This document shows positions 46,247 to 56,314 of a stretch of DNA of 64,000 nucleotides, one piece after another. The stretch covers positions 6,014,001-6,078,000 of the forward strand of contig NZ_CP068595.1 of the NCBI RefSeq assembly GCF_016772475.1, in the 5' to 3' direction. Source of the stretch: Paenibacillus sonchi. GTDB lineage: Bacteria > Bacillota > Bacilli > Paenibacillales > Paenibacillaceae. Made by a program: the position numbers and the translations under genes. Position 1 is the first letter of the stretch; each line of letters starts with the position of its first letter. The notes beneath the pieces were generated by a model. The model made no database searches. It was not told the DNA's origin and saw only the letters and a program-made list of their open reading frames with translations.

Positions 46247-48034
46247 CTAGGGTTCAACGGAAAAAAGATAGTAATACAGCGGCTGGCCGCCTGTATGGAT
46301 CTCTACTTCCACCTGGGGATAGGCTTCTGCAAGCCAGTTTTCCAGCGCATCAGTGACACTATCCTCAGATTCAGCGCCTGTCAATACGGTAACAATCTCA
46401 TCACCGTTCTCCAGCATGCTTCCCAGAAGTGCCTGGCTGGCTGCCAGCAGATCATCCGCAGCCGCTACAATCTTCGAATTGGCTATCCCGATATACTGCC
46501 CGGATTTGATCTCCAGCTCCTCAATAACCGTATCACGGACCGCATTGGTAATCTGTCCCGATTTGACCTGGGAGATCGCCTCCAGCATGTTGCCGGTGTT
46601 GGCATCGACCGCATCTTCCTCCTGGAAGGCAAAAGCGGCGGCAATCCCCTGCGGGATGCTTTTGCTTGGAATAACGGTTATCTCACGTTCACCCTCAAGC
46701 AGCTCCTTGGCTTGCTGAGCCGCAAGCACAATGTTCGAGTTGTTAGGGAGAATATAGATGTGTTTCGCCGATATAGATGATATCGCGTTAACGAAATCCT
46801 CCGTGCTGGGATTCATCGTCTGTCCGCCGGACAGAATGGCATCCACGCCGAGGCTGCGGAAAATATCAGAGATGCCCTCACCCGAAGATACGGCAATAAA
46901 CCCGTACTGTGCCATGTCATCTGCGGGTGGAACCGCCGGTGCCTGGACACTGCTCTCTTCCTGCGGAATATCCGCAAACAGGTCTGGCATAGGCGCGATA
47001 TCCATGCCGGCGGTCAGCAGATCGCGGTGCTGCTCCCGCATGTTAAGAATATGGATCTGCGTAATTTCGCCATATTGCAGCGCCAGATTCAGGACCTCGC
47101 CCGGAGTCTTGGAATGGACATGGACCTTGATGGTCTCATCATCCGAAATGACGATAATGGAATCTCCATTAACTGACAACGCTTTCCGAAACGATTCCTC
47201 GTCAAATTCCGCTTTGACGGAGCCGCCAAGCAGCCGGTTAATAAAAAATTCCATATCGTAAAGAAATTCGATGTCTTCCGTAGACAGTTGTGATTGCGCA
47301 GATGACTGCACGGAGGACAATACATTCTCATGTTTGGTCAACACCGCTGTAGGCGATGCCGCAGGAGCGGCTGCAGGGGCTTGTCCCTGTACCGGCACTG
47401 GCACTGCTGTGCCGGCGCTGCCCGTCAGATACTGATGAAAGCCCTCATAAATGTAAACCAGACCCTGGCCGCCGGAGTCAACAACGCCCACTTGCTTGAG
47501 CACGGGCAGAAGCTCCGGTGTATTAGCCAATGCTTCTTTGGCTCTGGACAAGACTTCGGTCATCAGCTCTGTTACATCCGTTGTACGCCGCGCATAGTAG
47601 ACTGCGTGTCTGGCAGCTTCCTTGGCGACTGTAAGTATCGTTCCCTCTACCGGCTTGACCACCGCTTTGTATGCTGTATCCACTCCGGTCTGCAGCGCTG
47701 CTGCGAACTGCTGTGTGTTCAATTCATCATATTGGGCTGCGTACCGTCCAAGGCCTCTGAACAGCTGTGACAAAATAACGCCGGAGTTCCCCCGTGCCCC
47801 CATCAAGAGACCTTTGGATAATACTCCTGCACATTGGCCTACTGAGCCAGTATTATTTTTTTTCAATTCGTTCGCGCCTGCGGTCATCGTCAAATTCATA
47901 TTTGTACCTGTGTCGCCATCCGGGACCGGAAATACATTTAGGGAATTGACGTGCTCTGCATGCTGCTGCAGCTTCTCCGCTCCGGCGAGTACCATTGCGG
48001 TAAAATCTGTTCCGTCTATAGAACGCTTACTCAA
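46247..48034 (-). CDS. fakA: Fatty acid kinase FakA (DAK2-domain protein, YloV)
   Basis: A 595-residue kinase that makes acyl-phosphate from fatty acid bound to FakB. The amino DAK2 domain has HVNSLNVFPVPDGDTGTNMN and GNSGVILSQLFRGLGRY (nucleotide and metal binding). A Pro/Ala-rich linker near 205-230 separates it from the middle and carboxyl domains (FIAVSSGEGISDIFRSLGVD; HIYILPNNSNIVLAAQQA). It runs opposite to rpmB. B. subtilis has yloU (Asp23 family) between rpmB and yloV; I find none here. Confidence 0.92.
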   Translation of the reverse strand: MSKRSIDGTDFTAMVLAGAEKLQQHAEHVNSLNVFPVPDGDTGTNMNLTMTAGANELKKNNTGSVGQCAGVLSKGLLMGARGNSGVILSQLFRGLGRYAAQYDELNTQQFAAALQTGVDTAYKAVVKPVEGTILTVAKEAARHAVYYARRTTDVTELMTEVLSRAKEALANTPELLPVLKQVGVVDSGGQGLVYIYEGFHQYLTGSAGTAVPVPVQGQAPAAAPAASPTAVLTKHENVLSSVQSSAQSQLSTEDIEFLYDMEFFINRLLGGSVKAEFDEESFRKALSVNGDSIIVISDDETIKVHVHSKTPGEVLNLALQYGEITQIHILNMREQHRDLLTAGMDIAPMPDLFADIPQEESSVQAPAVPPADDMAQYGFIAVSSGEGISDIFRSLGVDAILSGGQTMNPSTEDFVNAISSISAKHIYILPNNSNIVLAAQQAKELLEGEREITVIPSKSIPQGIAAAFAFQEEDAVDANTGNMLEAISQVKSGQITNAVRDTVIEELEIKSGQYIGIANSKIVAAADDLLAASQALLGSMLENGDEIVTVLTGAESEDSVTDALENWLAEAYPQVEVEIHTGGQPLYYYLFSVEP

Positions 48035-48147
48035 TGAGGATTCCCCTTCCTAACTTCATGCCTAATCAATTCTATGATTAACTGGACATAATACACTAAT
48101 CTATATTGTACTATAAGAGCCAAAAGAAATAAATGTTTTTGAAGCGG

Positions 48148-48177
48148 TTGACGAAGCAAATTTTGCTGTGATATTAT
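48148..48177 (+). promoter_or_regulatory. Promoter of rpmB
   Basis: TTGACG (48148-48153), 18 bases, TATTAT (48172-48177). The spacer contains the palindrome AGCAAAATTTTGCT-like element AGCAAATTTTGCT (48156-48168). Confidence 0.65.
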
Positions 48178-48225
48178 ATTTAAGTATTGTTTTACGCAGG
48201 TGTAAGTAACAAGGAGGTGTAATCT

Positions 48226-48414
48226 ATGTCCCGCAAATGTACTGTAACTGGCAAGAAACCGGGCAGCGGCAACCATGTATCCCATGCGAACAACCGCAAC
48301 CGTCGCTCTTGGGGAGTTAACGTTCAGAAGGTCCGTATCCTCGTGAACGGCAAACCGAAACGCGTGTACGTCAGCACCCGTGCTTTGAAAGCCGGCAAAG
48401 TTGAACGCGTTTAG
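48226..48414 (+). CDS. rpmB: 50S ribosomal protein L28
   Basis: A 62-residue ribosomal protein of the large subunit. It begins with [20 protein letters not shown] and is Arg/Lys-rich throughout ([20 protein letters not shown]). It retains one Cys near the start but not the second pair of a zinc-type C+ form, so it looks like the C-minus paralogue type. It has a strong AAGGAGGTG site seven bases before the ATG. It is a single gene with a good promoter and terminator, opposite to all its neighbours. Confidence 0.95.
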   Translation: MSRKCTVTGKKPGSGNHVSHANNRNRRSWGVNVQKVRILVNGKPKRVYVSTRALKAGKVERV

Positions 48415-48457
48415 TCTCTGGTTATTCTGAGACCTAGCGATATCTCATATTTGAAGC

Positions 48458-48493
48458 AAAAAGCACCCTTTACAAACGTAAGGTGCTTTTTTT
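48458..48493. terminator. Bidirectional terminator of rpmB and spoVM
   Basis: AAAAAGCACC and GGTGCTTTTT arms, followed by TTT on the plus strand. Read on the minus strand it also ends in TTTTT, so it can stop the convergent spoVM transcript. Confidence 0.85.
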
Positions 48494-48517
48494 CATGTTT
48501 TCTGTTCAATTCCGTCT

Positions 48518-48598
48518 TCAGCTTTTCTGAAAAGTGTTCAAAATCGCTTTAACAAAACCTCCCAAAAATCTTGGCAGCTTGAACGTGTAAAATTTCAT
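48518..48598 (-). CDS. spoVM: Stage V sporulation protein M
   Basis: A 26-residue amphipathic peptide that in B. subtilis recognises the convex forespore membrane and anchors SpoIVA to start coat assembly. The start MKFYTFKLPRFLGGFVKAIL matches SpoVM at most positions, including Pro9 and the Gly-Gly pair. ATG 48598 lies after GGGAGGGTTAAGG. Between rpmB and rpe it keeps its B. subtilis position; thiN (yloS), which lies there in B. subtilis, is missing. It converges with rpmB and shares its terminator. Confidence 0.93.
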   Translation of the reverse strand: MKFYTFKLPRFLGGFVKAILNTFQKS

Positions 48599-48667
48599 CC
48601 TTAACCCTCCCATCAATTCATGCCGTACGGTAGGAGACTTTCCTGTCGTGCGCTAACGTAACGAATG

Positions 48668-48785
48668 CAGACCTCCCTTTTTGAACCAAGCAGAACCGGA
48701 AGAGCCGTACTCTGGAAGAGGCGGCTCCCGTTTCAGCGGGAAATAGAAGGAACCTTTATAGCGCTCATATAAAGTCTTCTATTCA
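48668..48785. repeat. Interspersed palindromic repeat, copy C
   Basis: It has CAGACCTCC, AACCAAGCAGAACCGG at the left, as in copy D, and CCCGTTTCAGCGGGAAATAG, AAGGAACCTTTATAGCG, CATATAAAGTCTTCTATT at the right, as in copy A. The central hairpin has diverged. It is intergenic between spoVM and rpe. Confidence 0.65.
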
Positions 48786-48875
48786 AAAAAAGGCTACATG
48801 AGATTTCTGCTCATGTAACCATATTTATGCGTCAGCAACTTGGCCTATACCATTAGTTCGAACGTGTGCTTACAA

Positions 48876-49544
48876 TTAGCGCAGAGCCGCTTCTGCGGCT
48901 TCACGGATCGCCTTGATGGCAGCTGCGCGGTCACTGCGTCCGAATACGGCATTACCGGCCACCAAAACATCTGCTCCCGCTTCAGCGACCAGCGGTGCAG
49001 TTGCTTCAGCGATGCCACCGTCAACTTCGATGCGCAGGGAGGTATGATTGACTTCCCGTGCCCACTCGCGGATCTGGCGGATCTTCTTCAGCGTGTGCGG
49101 AATAAACGACTGTCCGCCGAAGCCCGGGTTCACAGTCATTACCAGCACCATATCCACATCCTCCAGCACCTCGCGCACCGCCGAAGCGGGCGTACCCGGA
49201 TTGATTGCTACTCCGGCCAGAAGGCCCAGCTCTTTAATCTGATGCACCACCCGGTGAAGATGCACACAGGCCTCGGCATGAACTGTAATGACGTTAGCTC
49301 CCGAGGCTGCAAACTCAGGGATATAGCGCTCAGGGTTCTCAATCATCAAATGAACATCAAGCGGCAGAGAGGTATGTGCCTTCACAGCCTTTACAATCGG
49401 CGGTCCAAGCGTAATATTCGGCACAAAATGGCCGTCCATAACGTCTACATGAATCCAGTCTCCGCCATGGGCTTCCGCTTCTGCAACCTCAGCGCCAAGC
49501 GCGGCAAAATCAGCCGACAATATCGATGGTGCGATTGTGATCAT
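48876..49544 (-). CDS. rpe: Ribulose-phosphate 3-epimerase
   Basis: A 222-residue TIM barrel that interconverts ribulose 5-phosphate and xylulose 5-phosphate in the pentose phosphate pathway. Marks are IAPSILSADFAALGAEV, the metal ligands in WIHVDVMDGHFVPNIT, LDVHLMIENPERYI, VMTVNPGFGGQSFI and the phosphate loop VDGGIAEATAPL with GNAVFG. It lies four bases after rsgA in the conserved prpC-prkC-rsgA-rpe group. Confidence 0.95.
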   Translation of the reverse strand: MITIAPSILSADFAALGAEVAEAEAHGGDWIHVDVMDGHFVPNITLGPPIVKAVKAHTSLPLDVHLMIENPERYIPEFAASGANVITVHAEACVHLHRVVHQIKELGLLAGVAINPGTPASAVREVLEDVDMVLVMTVNPGFGGQSFIPHTLKKIRQIREWAREVNHTSLRIEVDGGIAEATAPLVAEAGADVLVAGNAVFGRSDRAAAIKAIREAAEAALR

Positions 49545-49548
49545 AATG

Positions 49549-50454
49549 TTAGTACCTCCGCTTTTTATCTTTCATTTCATTGTAAAACAGCTTGTAATGC
49601 TCATAACGGCTGCCAGCGATAGCTCCGGAGTTCACAGCCTCAACGACACGGCAGCCCGGTTCATGAATATGGCTGCATCCGCGGAATTTACAGTTTTCGG
49701 CATAGGGGGCAAACTCGCGGAAACAGGTGGACAGCTCTTCCACACCCAATTCCAGAAAATCAAGCTGGCTGAAGCCCGGGGTGTCCGCCACAAAACCGCC
49801 GCCCCCGATATCCATCAGTTCGACATGCCGGGTCGTATGCCGTCCCCGGCCCAAGCGGAGGCTGATCTCCCCCGTCTCCAGCCGAAGGCCGGGCACAAGC
49901 CGGTTCAGCAGGGTCGACTTGCCTACACCGGACTGTCCGGAGAAGACACTAATGATCCCGGCCAGACGTTCCCGCAGCTCCTGGCTGCCAGAGCCGGTAA
50001 GTGAACTCGTGACGATCACTTCATATCCGATATGCTCGTACAGCGCTTTGACCTGATTCGTGGCATCGCCATCGTCCTCGGCCAAATCCTGCTTCGTCAG
50101 CACAATCAGCGTCTCCAGGCCGGAGTGTTCAATGTGAACCAGAAATTTATCCAGCAGGTTCAGATTCATATCCGGTTCGCGTACAGAGAACAACAGCACA
50201 GCCAGTTTGACGTTGGCTACCGGCGGACGGATCAGCTCGGATTCCCTGGGGAGCAGCTCATCAACCATGCCTTCCCCGTTTTCAGTCAAGACGTATTTAA
50301 TGCGGTCGCCCACAAGCGGAGCGGTCCCTTTCTTCTTCAGAATTCCCCGCCCCCGGCACTGTACAGCTTCCTCCTCGGCAGCAATCACTCCATCGCGGAG
50401 CGGTTTGACGTAATAATAACCGCTTAATGCTTTGATGATAATTCCCTCAGGCAT
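49549..50454 (-). CDS. rsgA: Ribosome small-subunit biogenesis GTPase RsgA
   Basis: A 301-residue circularly permuted GTPase that checks 30S maturation. An amino-terminal OB fold comes first, then G4 (VLTKQDL), G1 (FSGQSGVGKSTLLNRL) and G3 (DTPGFSQLDF) in permuted order, and a zinc knuckle near the end (NCKFRGCSHIHEPGC). It lies just downstream of prkC, as in B. subtilis, where PrkC phosphorylates RsgA (CpgA). Confidence 0.94.
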   Translation of the reverse strand: MPEGIIIKALSGYYYVKPLRDGVIAAEEEAVQCRGRGILKKKGTAPLVGDRIKYVLTENGEGMVDELLPRESELIRPPVANVKLAVLLFSVREPDMNLNLLDKFLVHIEHSGLETLIVLTKQDLAEDDGDATNQVKALYEHIGYEVIVTSSLTGSGSQELRERLAGIISVFSGQSGVGKSTLLNRLVPGLRLETGEISLRLGRGRHTTRHVELMDIGGGGFVADTPGFSQLDFLELGVEELSTCFREFAPYAENCKFRGCSHIHEPGCRVVEAVNSGAIAGSRYEHYKLFYNEMKDKKRRY

Positions 50455-50573
50455 ACATCATGAGCCATCCTCTCCTGATTTTGCACAAATGACCCAAGTT
50501 CGTAGGCTACCCGGGTCATTCTGCTGACTGCAGCCGCTCCGGGATTCCTCCCGGGCAGCTCAGTTTGTCACTT

Positions 50574-52786
50574 TTATTTGTCTTTGTTTTTGCCTATGTC
50601 TTTGTCCTTGACTTTATTGTCTGCTGTCTGCCCGTTAACGGTATCACTGGCCACGAATCCTGTCTGATTTACTGAACCCGTAGTTGTGCCTTCTTCAGTT
50701 GATGGAGGCAGAATCTCGGGCTCTATCGTTGGATCGGCAGTGGCCGGCGGCGGGTCTGTCGGTGCCTGCGTCGGCTCAGGAGTATGCTGGACCGGTGGCT
50801 CCGGATCAGGCACCGTTCCATTTTTGGCGTCCGCATACTTAATCGAATAGGTAGCGACAAAATCACCATCCTGGTAGACAGAAACGGAACCGTCCTTATT
50901 AGGGGCCAGCAGCAGTTTCACAGCCAGCCTTTGGCTTTTGGCAATCGTGCGCGTTCCCCATTCCTGGTTCTCGCCATCCTTGCGGGCATCGGCATAAATA
51001 ATGCGGATTTTGGTCTTGGTGCCTTCCACCGAAGGGGCTACCGGCACATTGAATGTATATTCCAAGGCTTCAGGCGGGTAACCTGTACTAACGGTAATGT
51101 TAATCTTTTCGCCTGGCGAAGCCGTATCGCCTTTTTCATAAGGCCATTGCTCCATAACGATGCCTTTCTCGACGGAGAAGCTGGATTCCTCCTTGACTTC
51201 ACCGAGGACAAGACCTGCACCTTCAAGCAGGCTCTTCGCCTCTGCCTGCGGCTTGTTAGTAAGATCAGGTACATCAGCAGTCTCTTTCCCTTGGCTCACA
51301 ATCAGCTTGACCGTCGCCGTCGCCGGATCATACTCGCTGTCCACGGCTGGCTCCGTGCCGATAACCTGCCCTTCAGGGAAATCCTCGCTGTAGCGCTGGT
51401 CCGGGGTGATCCGGCTCTGATCCACACCTTCAGCGATCAACAGCTTCATCGCTTCTTCTTCAGTCCTGCCCGCTAAAGGAATCATCTTAGAAAGCGGCTT
51501 GGCAGTGCTTACCGTAAGAGCAATATGCGTGTCTTCCTTAACCATAGTATCCGGCTCTTTACTCTGCTTCCATACTACATCAGGCTCGAAATTTGCATTG
51601 TACTCCTGCGCAGGCGGTTCGTCGGCAACGAGCCCGGCCTTGGCAAGCTCCGCTTTTGCTGCTTCAAAGGACAGGCCGGTCACCTTGGGTACCGCTACTT
51701 CATCTACGGCCAGCTTGGCATTTACATACCAGACCACTCCGCCCATAGCAATCAGCACAAGCAGTGTGAGGCTGATCCACAGCACAGCACGTCCCGACTT
51801 GCGCTTGCCCGGGCTGCGGGGCTCATCCTCTTCTTCCCGCCTCATCCGCTCTTCACCGCTGCCGGCGCGGCTGCCGAGCCCCCGCTGCATAGGCCTGATT
51901 GCCGGAATAATGCGGGTTCGGTCCTCGTCTTCCTCATCATGGAACTGCGTTTTGGATTCACTGCGCCGTTCCGGAAGCAGACAGGTCTCCAGATCCTGCA
52001 GCATTTCCTTCGCCGACTGGTACCGCTCTTCGGGATTTTTGCGCATGGATCTTAAAATAACATTCTCAACGCTTTGCGGAATCAGCGGATTCAGCAGCCT
52101 CGGCTCTTCAAATTCCTCCTGCAAATGCTTCAAGGCTACGCTGATCGGACTTTCGCCCAGAAAAGGAAGCACTCCGGTAAGCATTTGGTAAAGCACAATC
52201 CCCAAGGAATAAAGATCGGATTTCTCCCCGTAGTCACCCCTTTGGCATGCTCCGGCGAAAAATAATGCACCGATCCGACTACTGAACCCGTCTGGGTTAT
52301 CGTTGTGGAAGTGACTGCCCGGGCGATCCCGAAATCCGTCACCTTGACTCTTCCATTGCGCCCGATCAGGATATTATGCGGCTTGATGTCCCGGTGTATG
52401 ATCTGATTCTGATGGGCATGATCCAGCGCATCACAGATCTGGGAGGCAATACGTACGGCTTCATCCACCTGCAGTGGAGCCCGTTCTTTGATGATCTCAT
52501 TCAGATTCTTGCCTTCCACATACTCCATAACAATATAATGAATTTCATCTTCCTGGCCCACATCATATATACTAACCACATTTGGATGTGACAACGATGC
52601 AGCGGACTGCGCCTCCCGCCGGAAACGGCGGATAAATTCCTCATCATGCACAAACTGATTTCGCAAAACTTTGATAGCAACGTTCCGGTTGAGCAGAATA
52701 TCATGGGCTCTGTAGACAAGCGCCATGCCTCCTCCTCCGATGCGTTCAATAACTTGGTAACGGCCGCCCAATTCGTGACCGATCAT
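50574..52786 (-). pseudogene. prkC: PASTA-domain Ser/Thr protein kinase PrkC, frameshifted
   Basis: A membrane kinase that senses muropeptides and triggers germination and wall control. The kinase domain begins [20 protein letters not shown] and has the catalytic loop [14 protein letters not shown] and DFGIARAV. As written it breaks after the activation loop; one G added to G4 (C4 at 52226-52229) restores [20 protein letters not shown] and a 737-residue protein. Then come a membrane helix (VLWISLTLLVLIAMGGVVWY), three PASTA repeats (about 350-560), a beta domain and a Pro/Thr-rich tail of about 80 residues. Its start overlaps the prpC stop by four bases. Confidence 0.88.
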
Positions 52787-53559
52787 CTATCCCACTCCTT
52801 TGTCTCGGGCACAGCGGCCTCTCCTTGATGTTCTAACATAGCGACACTTATATTATCGCCGCCGCCTGCCAGCAAAGCCAGCTGAAGTAAACGGTCCGCC
52901 CGTTCCTCTAAGGATATCTCCTGTATCCCTGCCACTTTCCCCAAATGCTCCTGGCTGACAAAATTGCTGAGGCCGTCACTGCATAGAAGCAGAAGCTCCC
53001 CCGGTTCCAGACGCACAGGCGCCAGATCAGCCGTTACCTCGGCATCCGTCCCCAGCGCCCTGGTCAGAACATTGCGGCGCGGGTGGTTATCAAGCTCCTC
53101 CAGGCTGATCTGGCCGTTCTTGAACAGCTCATTGACCAGCGTATGATCCTCGGTTAACTGGACGGCTGCACCATCCTTGATCAAATAGGCTCTGCTGTCC
53201 CCGATGTGGCCGATATATCCGGCTTCCCCCTTAAGCAGCACAGCAACGACTGTTGTACCCATATTATGGTACTTCTCGTCACTTGATGCCTCATTGTGGA
53301 CTGCATGGTTAGCTTCATATATGGCGGCAGACAGCGCATGCTGCAGCTCTTCCTCCGGCAGATCAGGCTGAAGCCCGTACAGGGCATTCTTCATGGTCTC
53401 CAGAGCAAGACGGCTTGCGGTGTCGCCAGCCAGATGTCCGCCCATTCCATCAGCGATAATGCCGAGGGTATAGCCGTTTTGGGTCACGCCGATCCAGACG
53501 GAATCCTCATTGACAGTACGAACCCGGCCAACGTCGCTGGCATGAACTGTTCTGATCAA
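52783..53559 (-). CDS. prpC: PP2C-type Ser/Thr phosphatase PrpC (Stp)
   Basis: A 258-residue metal-dependent phosphatase that reverses PrkC phosphorylation. PP2C motifs are [36 protein letters not shown]-type [25 protein letters not shown] and [12 protein letters not shown], with the last metal ligand in [12 protein letters not shown]. It overlaps prkC by four bases and begins six bases after rlmN, giving the conserved phosphatase-kinase pair. Confidence 0.95.
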   Translation of the reverse strand: MIRTVHASDVGRVRTVNEDSVWIGVTQNGYTLGIIADGMGGHLAGDTASRLALETMKNALYGLQPDLPEEELQHALSAAIYEANHAVHNEASSDEKYHNMGTTVVAVLLKGEAGYIGHIGDSRAYLIKDGAAVQLTEDHTLVNELFKNGQISLEELDNHPRRNVLTRALGTDAEVTADLAPVRLEPGELLLLCSDGLSNFVSQEHLGKVAGIQEISLEERADRLLQLALLAGGGDNISVAMLEHQGEAAVPETKEWDR

Positions 53560-53565
53560 ATATCC

Positions 53566-54609
53566 TCACCCCAACTTCTCCATGTGTTTGGCACGCAGCT
53601 GTCCGCATGCGGCCGCTATATCATGGCCCTGCTCACGGCGGATGGTTACATTTACACCATGGTCGGCCAGAATACGCTGAAATTCAAAAATATCATTGCG
53701 GGAAGTCCGTACATACTTGCGCTCAGGCACATGATTCACGGGAATCAGATTCACGTGGCAGAGCATGGTCTTAAGCACCCCGGCTAGTTCTTCCGCATGT
53801 TCTTTCTGGTCATTCACGCCGCCGATCAGGGCATATTCAAAGCTGATCCGGCGGCCGGTCTTAGCCTGATAGTACCGCAGGGATTCAATCACATCATCAA
53901 AAGGATACCGGCGGTTCACCGGCATCAGCTTGGAACGCAGCGCATCATTGGGTGCGTGGATCGAGATCGCCAGATTGATCTGGGTATCCTCGTCAGCAAA
54001 TTTATAGATGTTCGGCACAATCCCGCTGGTGGAAACCGTGATATGCCGTTGTCCGATATTCAGGCCTTTCTCATGGATCATCAGACGCAGGAACCGCATA
54101 GTCGCGTCATAATTCTCAAAGGGTTCGCCCGTGCCCATAATGACAATGCTGCTGACCCGCTCGCCGCGGGCATCCAGAATCTGCTGGGAGCGAACCACTT
54201 GGGCCACAATCTCGCCAGCGGTCAGATCGCGTTTAAGACCGCCGAGTGTAGAGGCGCAGAAGGTGCACCCGATCCGGCAGCCAACCTGTGTCGTTACACA
54301 GACGCTGTTGCCATAATTGTGCTTCATAATAACAGTCTCGATCGCGTGATCATCATGCAGGCCGAACAGGAATTTCACGGTGCCGTCCTTGGACTCCAGC
54401 TTGGTAATCTCAGTCAGCGCCGCTATGCGGAACTGTTCATCCAGCTTGGCGCGCAGCGCCTTGGACAAGTTGCTCATCGCTTCGAAATCATTGACCCGCT
54501 TGACATACAGCCAGTCAAAAATCTGCCCGCCGCGAAAAGCGGGCTCACCGTTGTCCTTAGCCCACTGCTGCAACTCTTCCAGAGAAAAATCATATATTAA
54601 AGGTTTCAT
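53566..54609 (-). CDS. rlmN: 23S rRNA/tRNA adenine-C2 methyltransferase RlmN
   Basis: A 347-residue radical SAM enzyme that methylates A2503 of 23S rRNA and A37 of some tRNAs. The iron-sulfur motif is [11 protein letters not shown]; other marks are the amino helical domain ([19 protein letters not shown]), [13 protein letters not shown], and the methyl-carrying Cys near the end in [14 protein letters not shown]. The start at 54609 follows AGGTG by nine bases. It is separated from rsmB by a terminator and its own promoter region. Confidence 0.94.
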   Translation of the reverse strand: MKPLIYDFSLEELQQWAKDNGEPAFRGGQIFDWLYVKRVNDFEAMSNLSKALRAKLDEQFRIAALTEITKLESKDGTVKFLFGLHDDHAIETVIMKHNYGNSVCVTTQVGCRIGCTFCASTLGGLKRDLTAGEIVAQVVRSQQILDARGERVSSIVIMGTGEPFENYDATMRFLRLMIHEKGLNIGQRHITVSTSGIVPNIYKFADEDTQINLAISIHAPNDALRSKLMPVNRRYPFDDVIESLRYYQAKTGRRISFEYALIGGVNDQKEHAEELAGVLKTMLCHVNLIPVNHVPERKYVRTSRNDIFEFQRILADHGVNVTIRREQGHDIAAACGQLRAKHMEKLG

Positions 54610-54745
54610 TAGAATTAGCACCTGTACTTTCTTAAGATATAGAAATTTATCAGCATACGCACACCAATCTGTTCTACTTAAGGATATGCGTATTATTTCT
54701 CATTCTTCCTATTTTAACACAAATATCAGAGACGGTAAAAGAAAA

Positions 54746-54775
54746 GCCCGCCACGCATAAAGACCCGCGGGCGGG
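54746..54775 (-). terminator. Terminator after rsmB
   Basis: CCCGCC and GGCGGG arms with an inner CGCGGGTCTTTATGCG loop, followed on the minus strand by CTTTTCTTTT. It ends the yicC-to-rsmB gene run. Confidence 0.7.
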
Positions 54776-54806
54776 AGACCGGTTAACGCCTAAAGAAATT
54801 GCTATG

Positions 54807-56276
54807 TTAAAAGAGTCTTTGCAGCCTGGAAATGTAGAAGCCGTCACTGCCGTAATGCTGCGGCAGCAGCTGAAGCCCTTCTCCTGCCGCAAGTGCGGTT
54901 TCCTCCAATCTTTTCCATACCGGAGAAGTGAAGGTTGCAGAAGTAAACCCGGGATTGTTCCCGAGAAATTCTGCGATTACGCTGCTGTTTTCGGCCTGCT
55001 CTGTAGTGCAGGTGCTATAAACCAGAATGCCGCCGGGCTTAAGCAGCCGGGACACCGATTGCAGCAGCTCCGCCTGAAGAGCAGCCACACTGGCTACATC
55101 CTCCGGTTGTTTGCGCCATTTCAAATCGGGCTTGCGGCGGATGACCCCAAGTCCTGAGCAGGGGGCATCAAGCAGAATCCGGTCAAACGACTCCGGTTCA
55201 AATGTCTGGGCCAGCCGGAGCGCATCAGTGCTGCCTGTGGCAATACACTCCAGGCCAAGCCGCTGCGCCTGATCTGCAATCAGCCGGGCTTTGTGGGGAT
55301 GCAGATCATTTGCATAGATATATCCTTCGTCCTTCATCAGTTCGCCCATGTGGGCGCTTTTGCCGCCCGGTGCGGCGCAGCAGTCAAGCACTCTCATGCC
55401 TGGCTCAGGCGCCACCGCTTCAGCCACCAGCATGGAGCTCTCATCCTGTACGGACAAATAACCGTCCCGGTACCAGGAGGTCAGCGCCAGATTGCCGCCG
55501 CCTTTGACCACAATGCCGTAGGGGCTCACCAGCGAAGGCGAAGCTGCAAGTCCAGCTTCAAGCATCTGTTCCAGCAGCGCATCACGGCTGATCATTGTCA
55601 GATTCACACGCACACTGGCCGCCGGAGGCTCATTGTTCGCAGCGCACATTGCTTCGGCGGCATCCAATCCATACTCCGCAGCCCATTGCTTCACCATCCA
55701 CAAGGGATGGGAATGGAGGGTAGAAATCCGCTGCTCGGGGCTGAGGTTCTCCGGCAATACCGGAAGCTCCCCGGCACGCAGCACGCTGCGAAGTACACCA
55801 TTCACCATTCCCGATATTCCCTGATGTCCGCGTTTCTTGGCGATATTGACCGCCTCGTTAACGGCGGCATGAGAGGGAATCCGGTCGAGATACATGATCT
55901 GATACAAGCTTAAGCGCAGCAAATTGCGGACCCAGGGCTGAAGCTTGGCAATGCCTTTGCTGACGAACCCGTCCAGTACATAATCCAGGGTAAGGAGCCG
56001 GGAGATGCTGCCATACACCAGCTCCGTGGCAAGCCCTGCATCCTCGCGGCTGAGTGCAGTCTTTTGCAGGCTGCTGTTCAGCAGAAGATTGCTGTAGGCT
56101 CCCTGCTGCTCGACACGGACAAGAATATCGAGCGCCGCTTCCCGGGCAGATTCGGCTGCCCGGGTACCTGCGGCACCAGACCGGGCAGGCTTGCCTGCGG
56201 TTCCTTTTCTTGCACTGCCGCCTGCCGGGCGTGCTCCAGGTGCTCCTGCACCGTTCCTGCCGCCGTCCGGCTGCAT
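54807..56276 (-). CDS. rsmB: 16S rRNA m5C967 methyltransferase RsmB
   Basis: An rRNA cytosine methyltransferase of about 489 residues. After a Gly/Ala/Arg-rich extension of about 45 residues comes the NusB-like domain (AALDILVRVEQQGAYSNLLL; GISGMVNGVLRSVLR), then the methyltransferase with LDCCAAPGGKSAHMGELM (SAM loop), DAPCSGLGVIRRKPD (motif IV Cys) and YSTCTTEQAENS (catalytic Cys). ATG 56276 follows AAGGGG by six bases; a TTG at 56318, overlapping the fmt stop, has no such site. The basic, low-complexity head is unusual and could bind RNA. Confidence 0.92.
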   Translation of the reverse strand: MQPDGGRNGAGAPGARPAGGSARKGTAGKPARSGAAGTRAAESAREAALDILVRVEQQGAYSNLLLNSSLQKTALSREDAGLATELVYGSISRLLTLDYVLDGFVSKGIAKLQPWVRNLLRLSLYQIMYLDRIPSHAAVNEAVNIAKKRGHQGISGMVNGVLRSVLRAGELPVLPENLSPEQRISTLHSHPLWMVKQWAAEYGLDAAEAMCAANNEPPAASVRVNLTMISRDALLEQMLEAGLAASPSLVSPYGIVVKGGGNLALTSWYRDGYLSVQDESSMLVAEAVAPEPGMRVLDCCAAPGGKSAHMGELMKDEGYIYANDLHPHKARLIADQAQRLGLECIATGSTDALRLAQTFEPESFDRILLDAPCSGLGVIRRKPDLKWRKQPEDVASVAALQAELLQSVSRLLKPGGILVYSTCTTEQAENSSVIAEFLGNNPGFTSATFTSPVWKRLEETALAAGEGLQLLPQHYGSDGFYISRLQRLF

Positions 56277-56314
56277 AAACGGCCCCTTGCGGCCCGCGCC
56301 GCCGCTGGCCGCGC

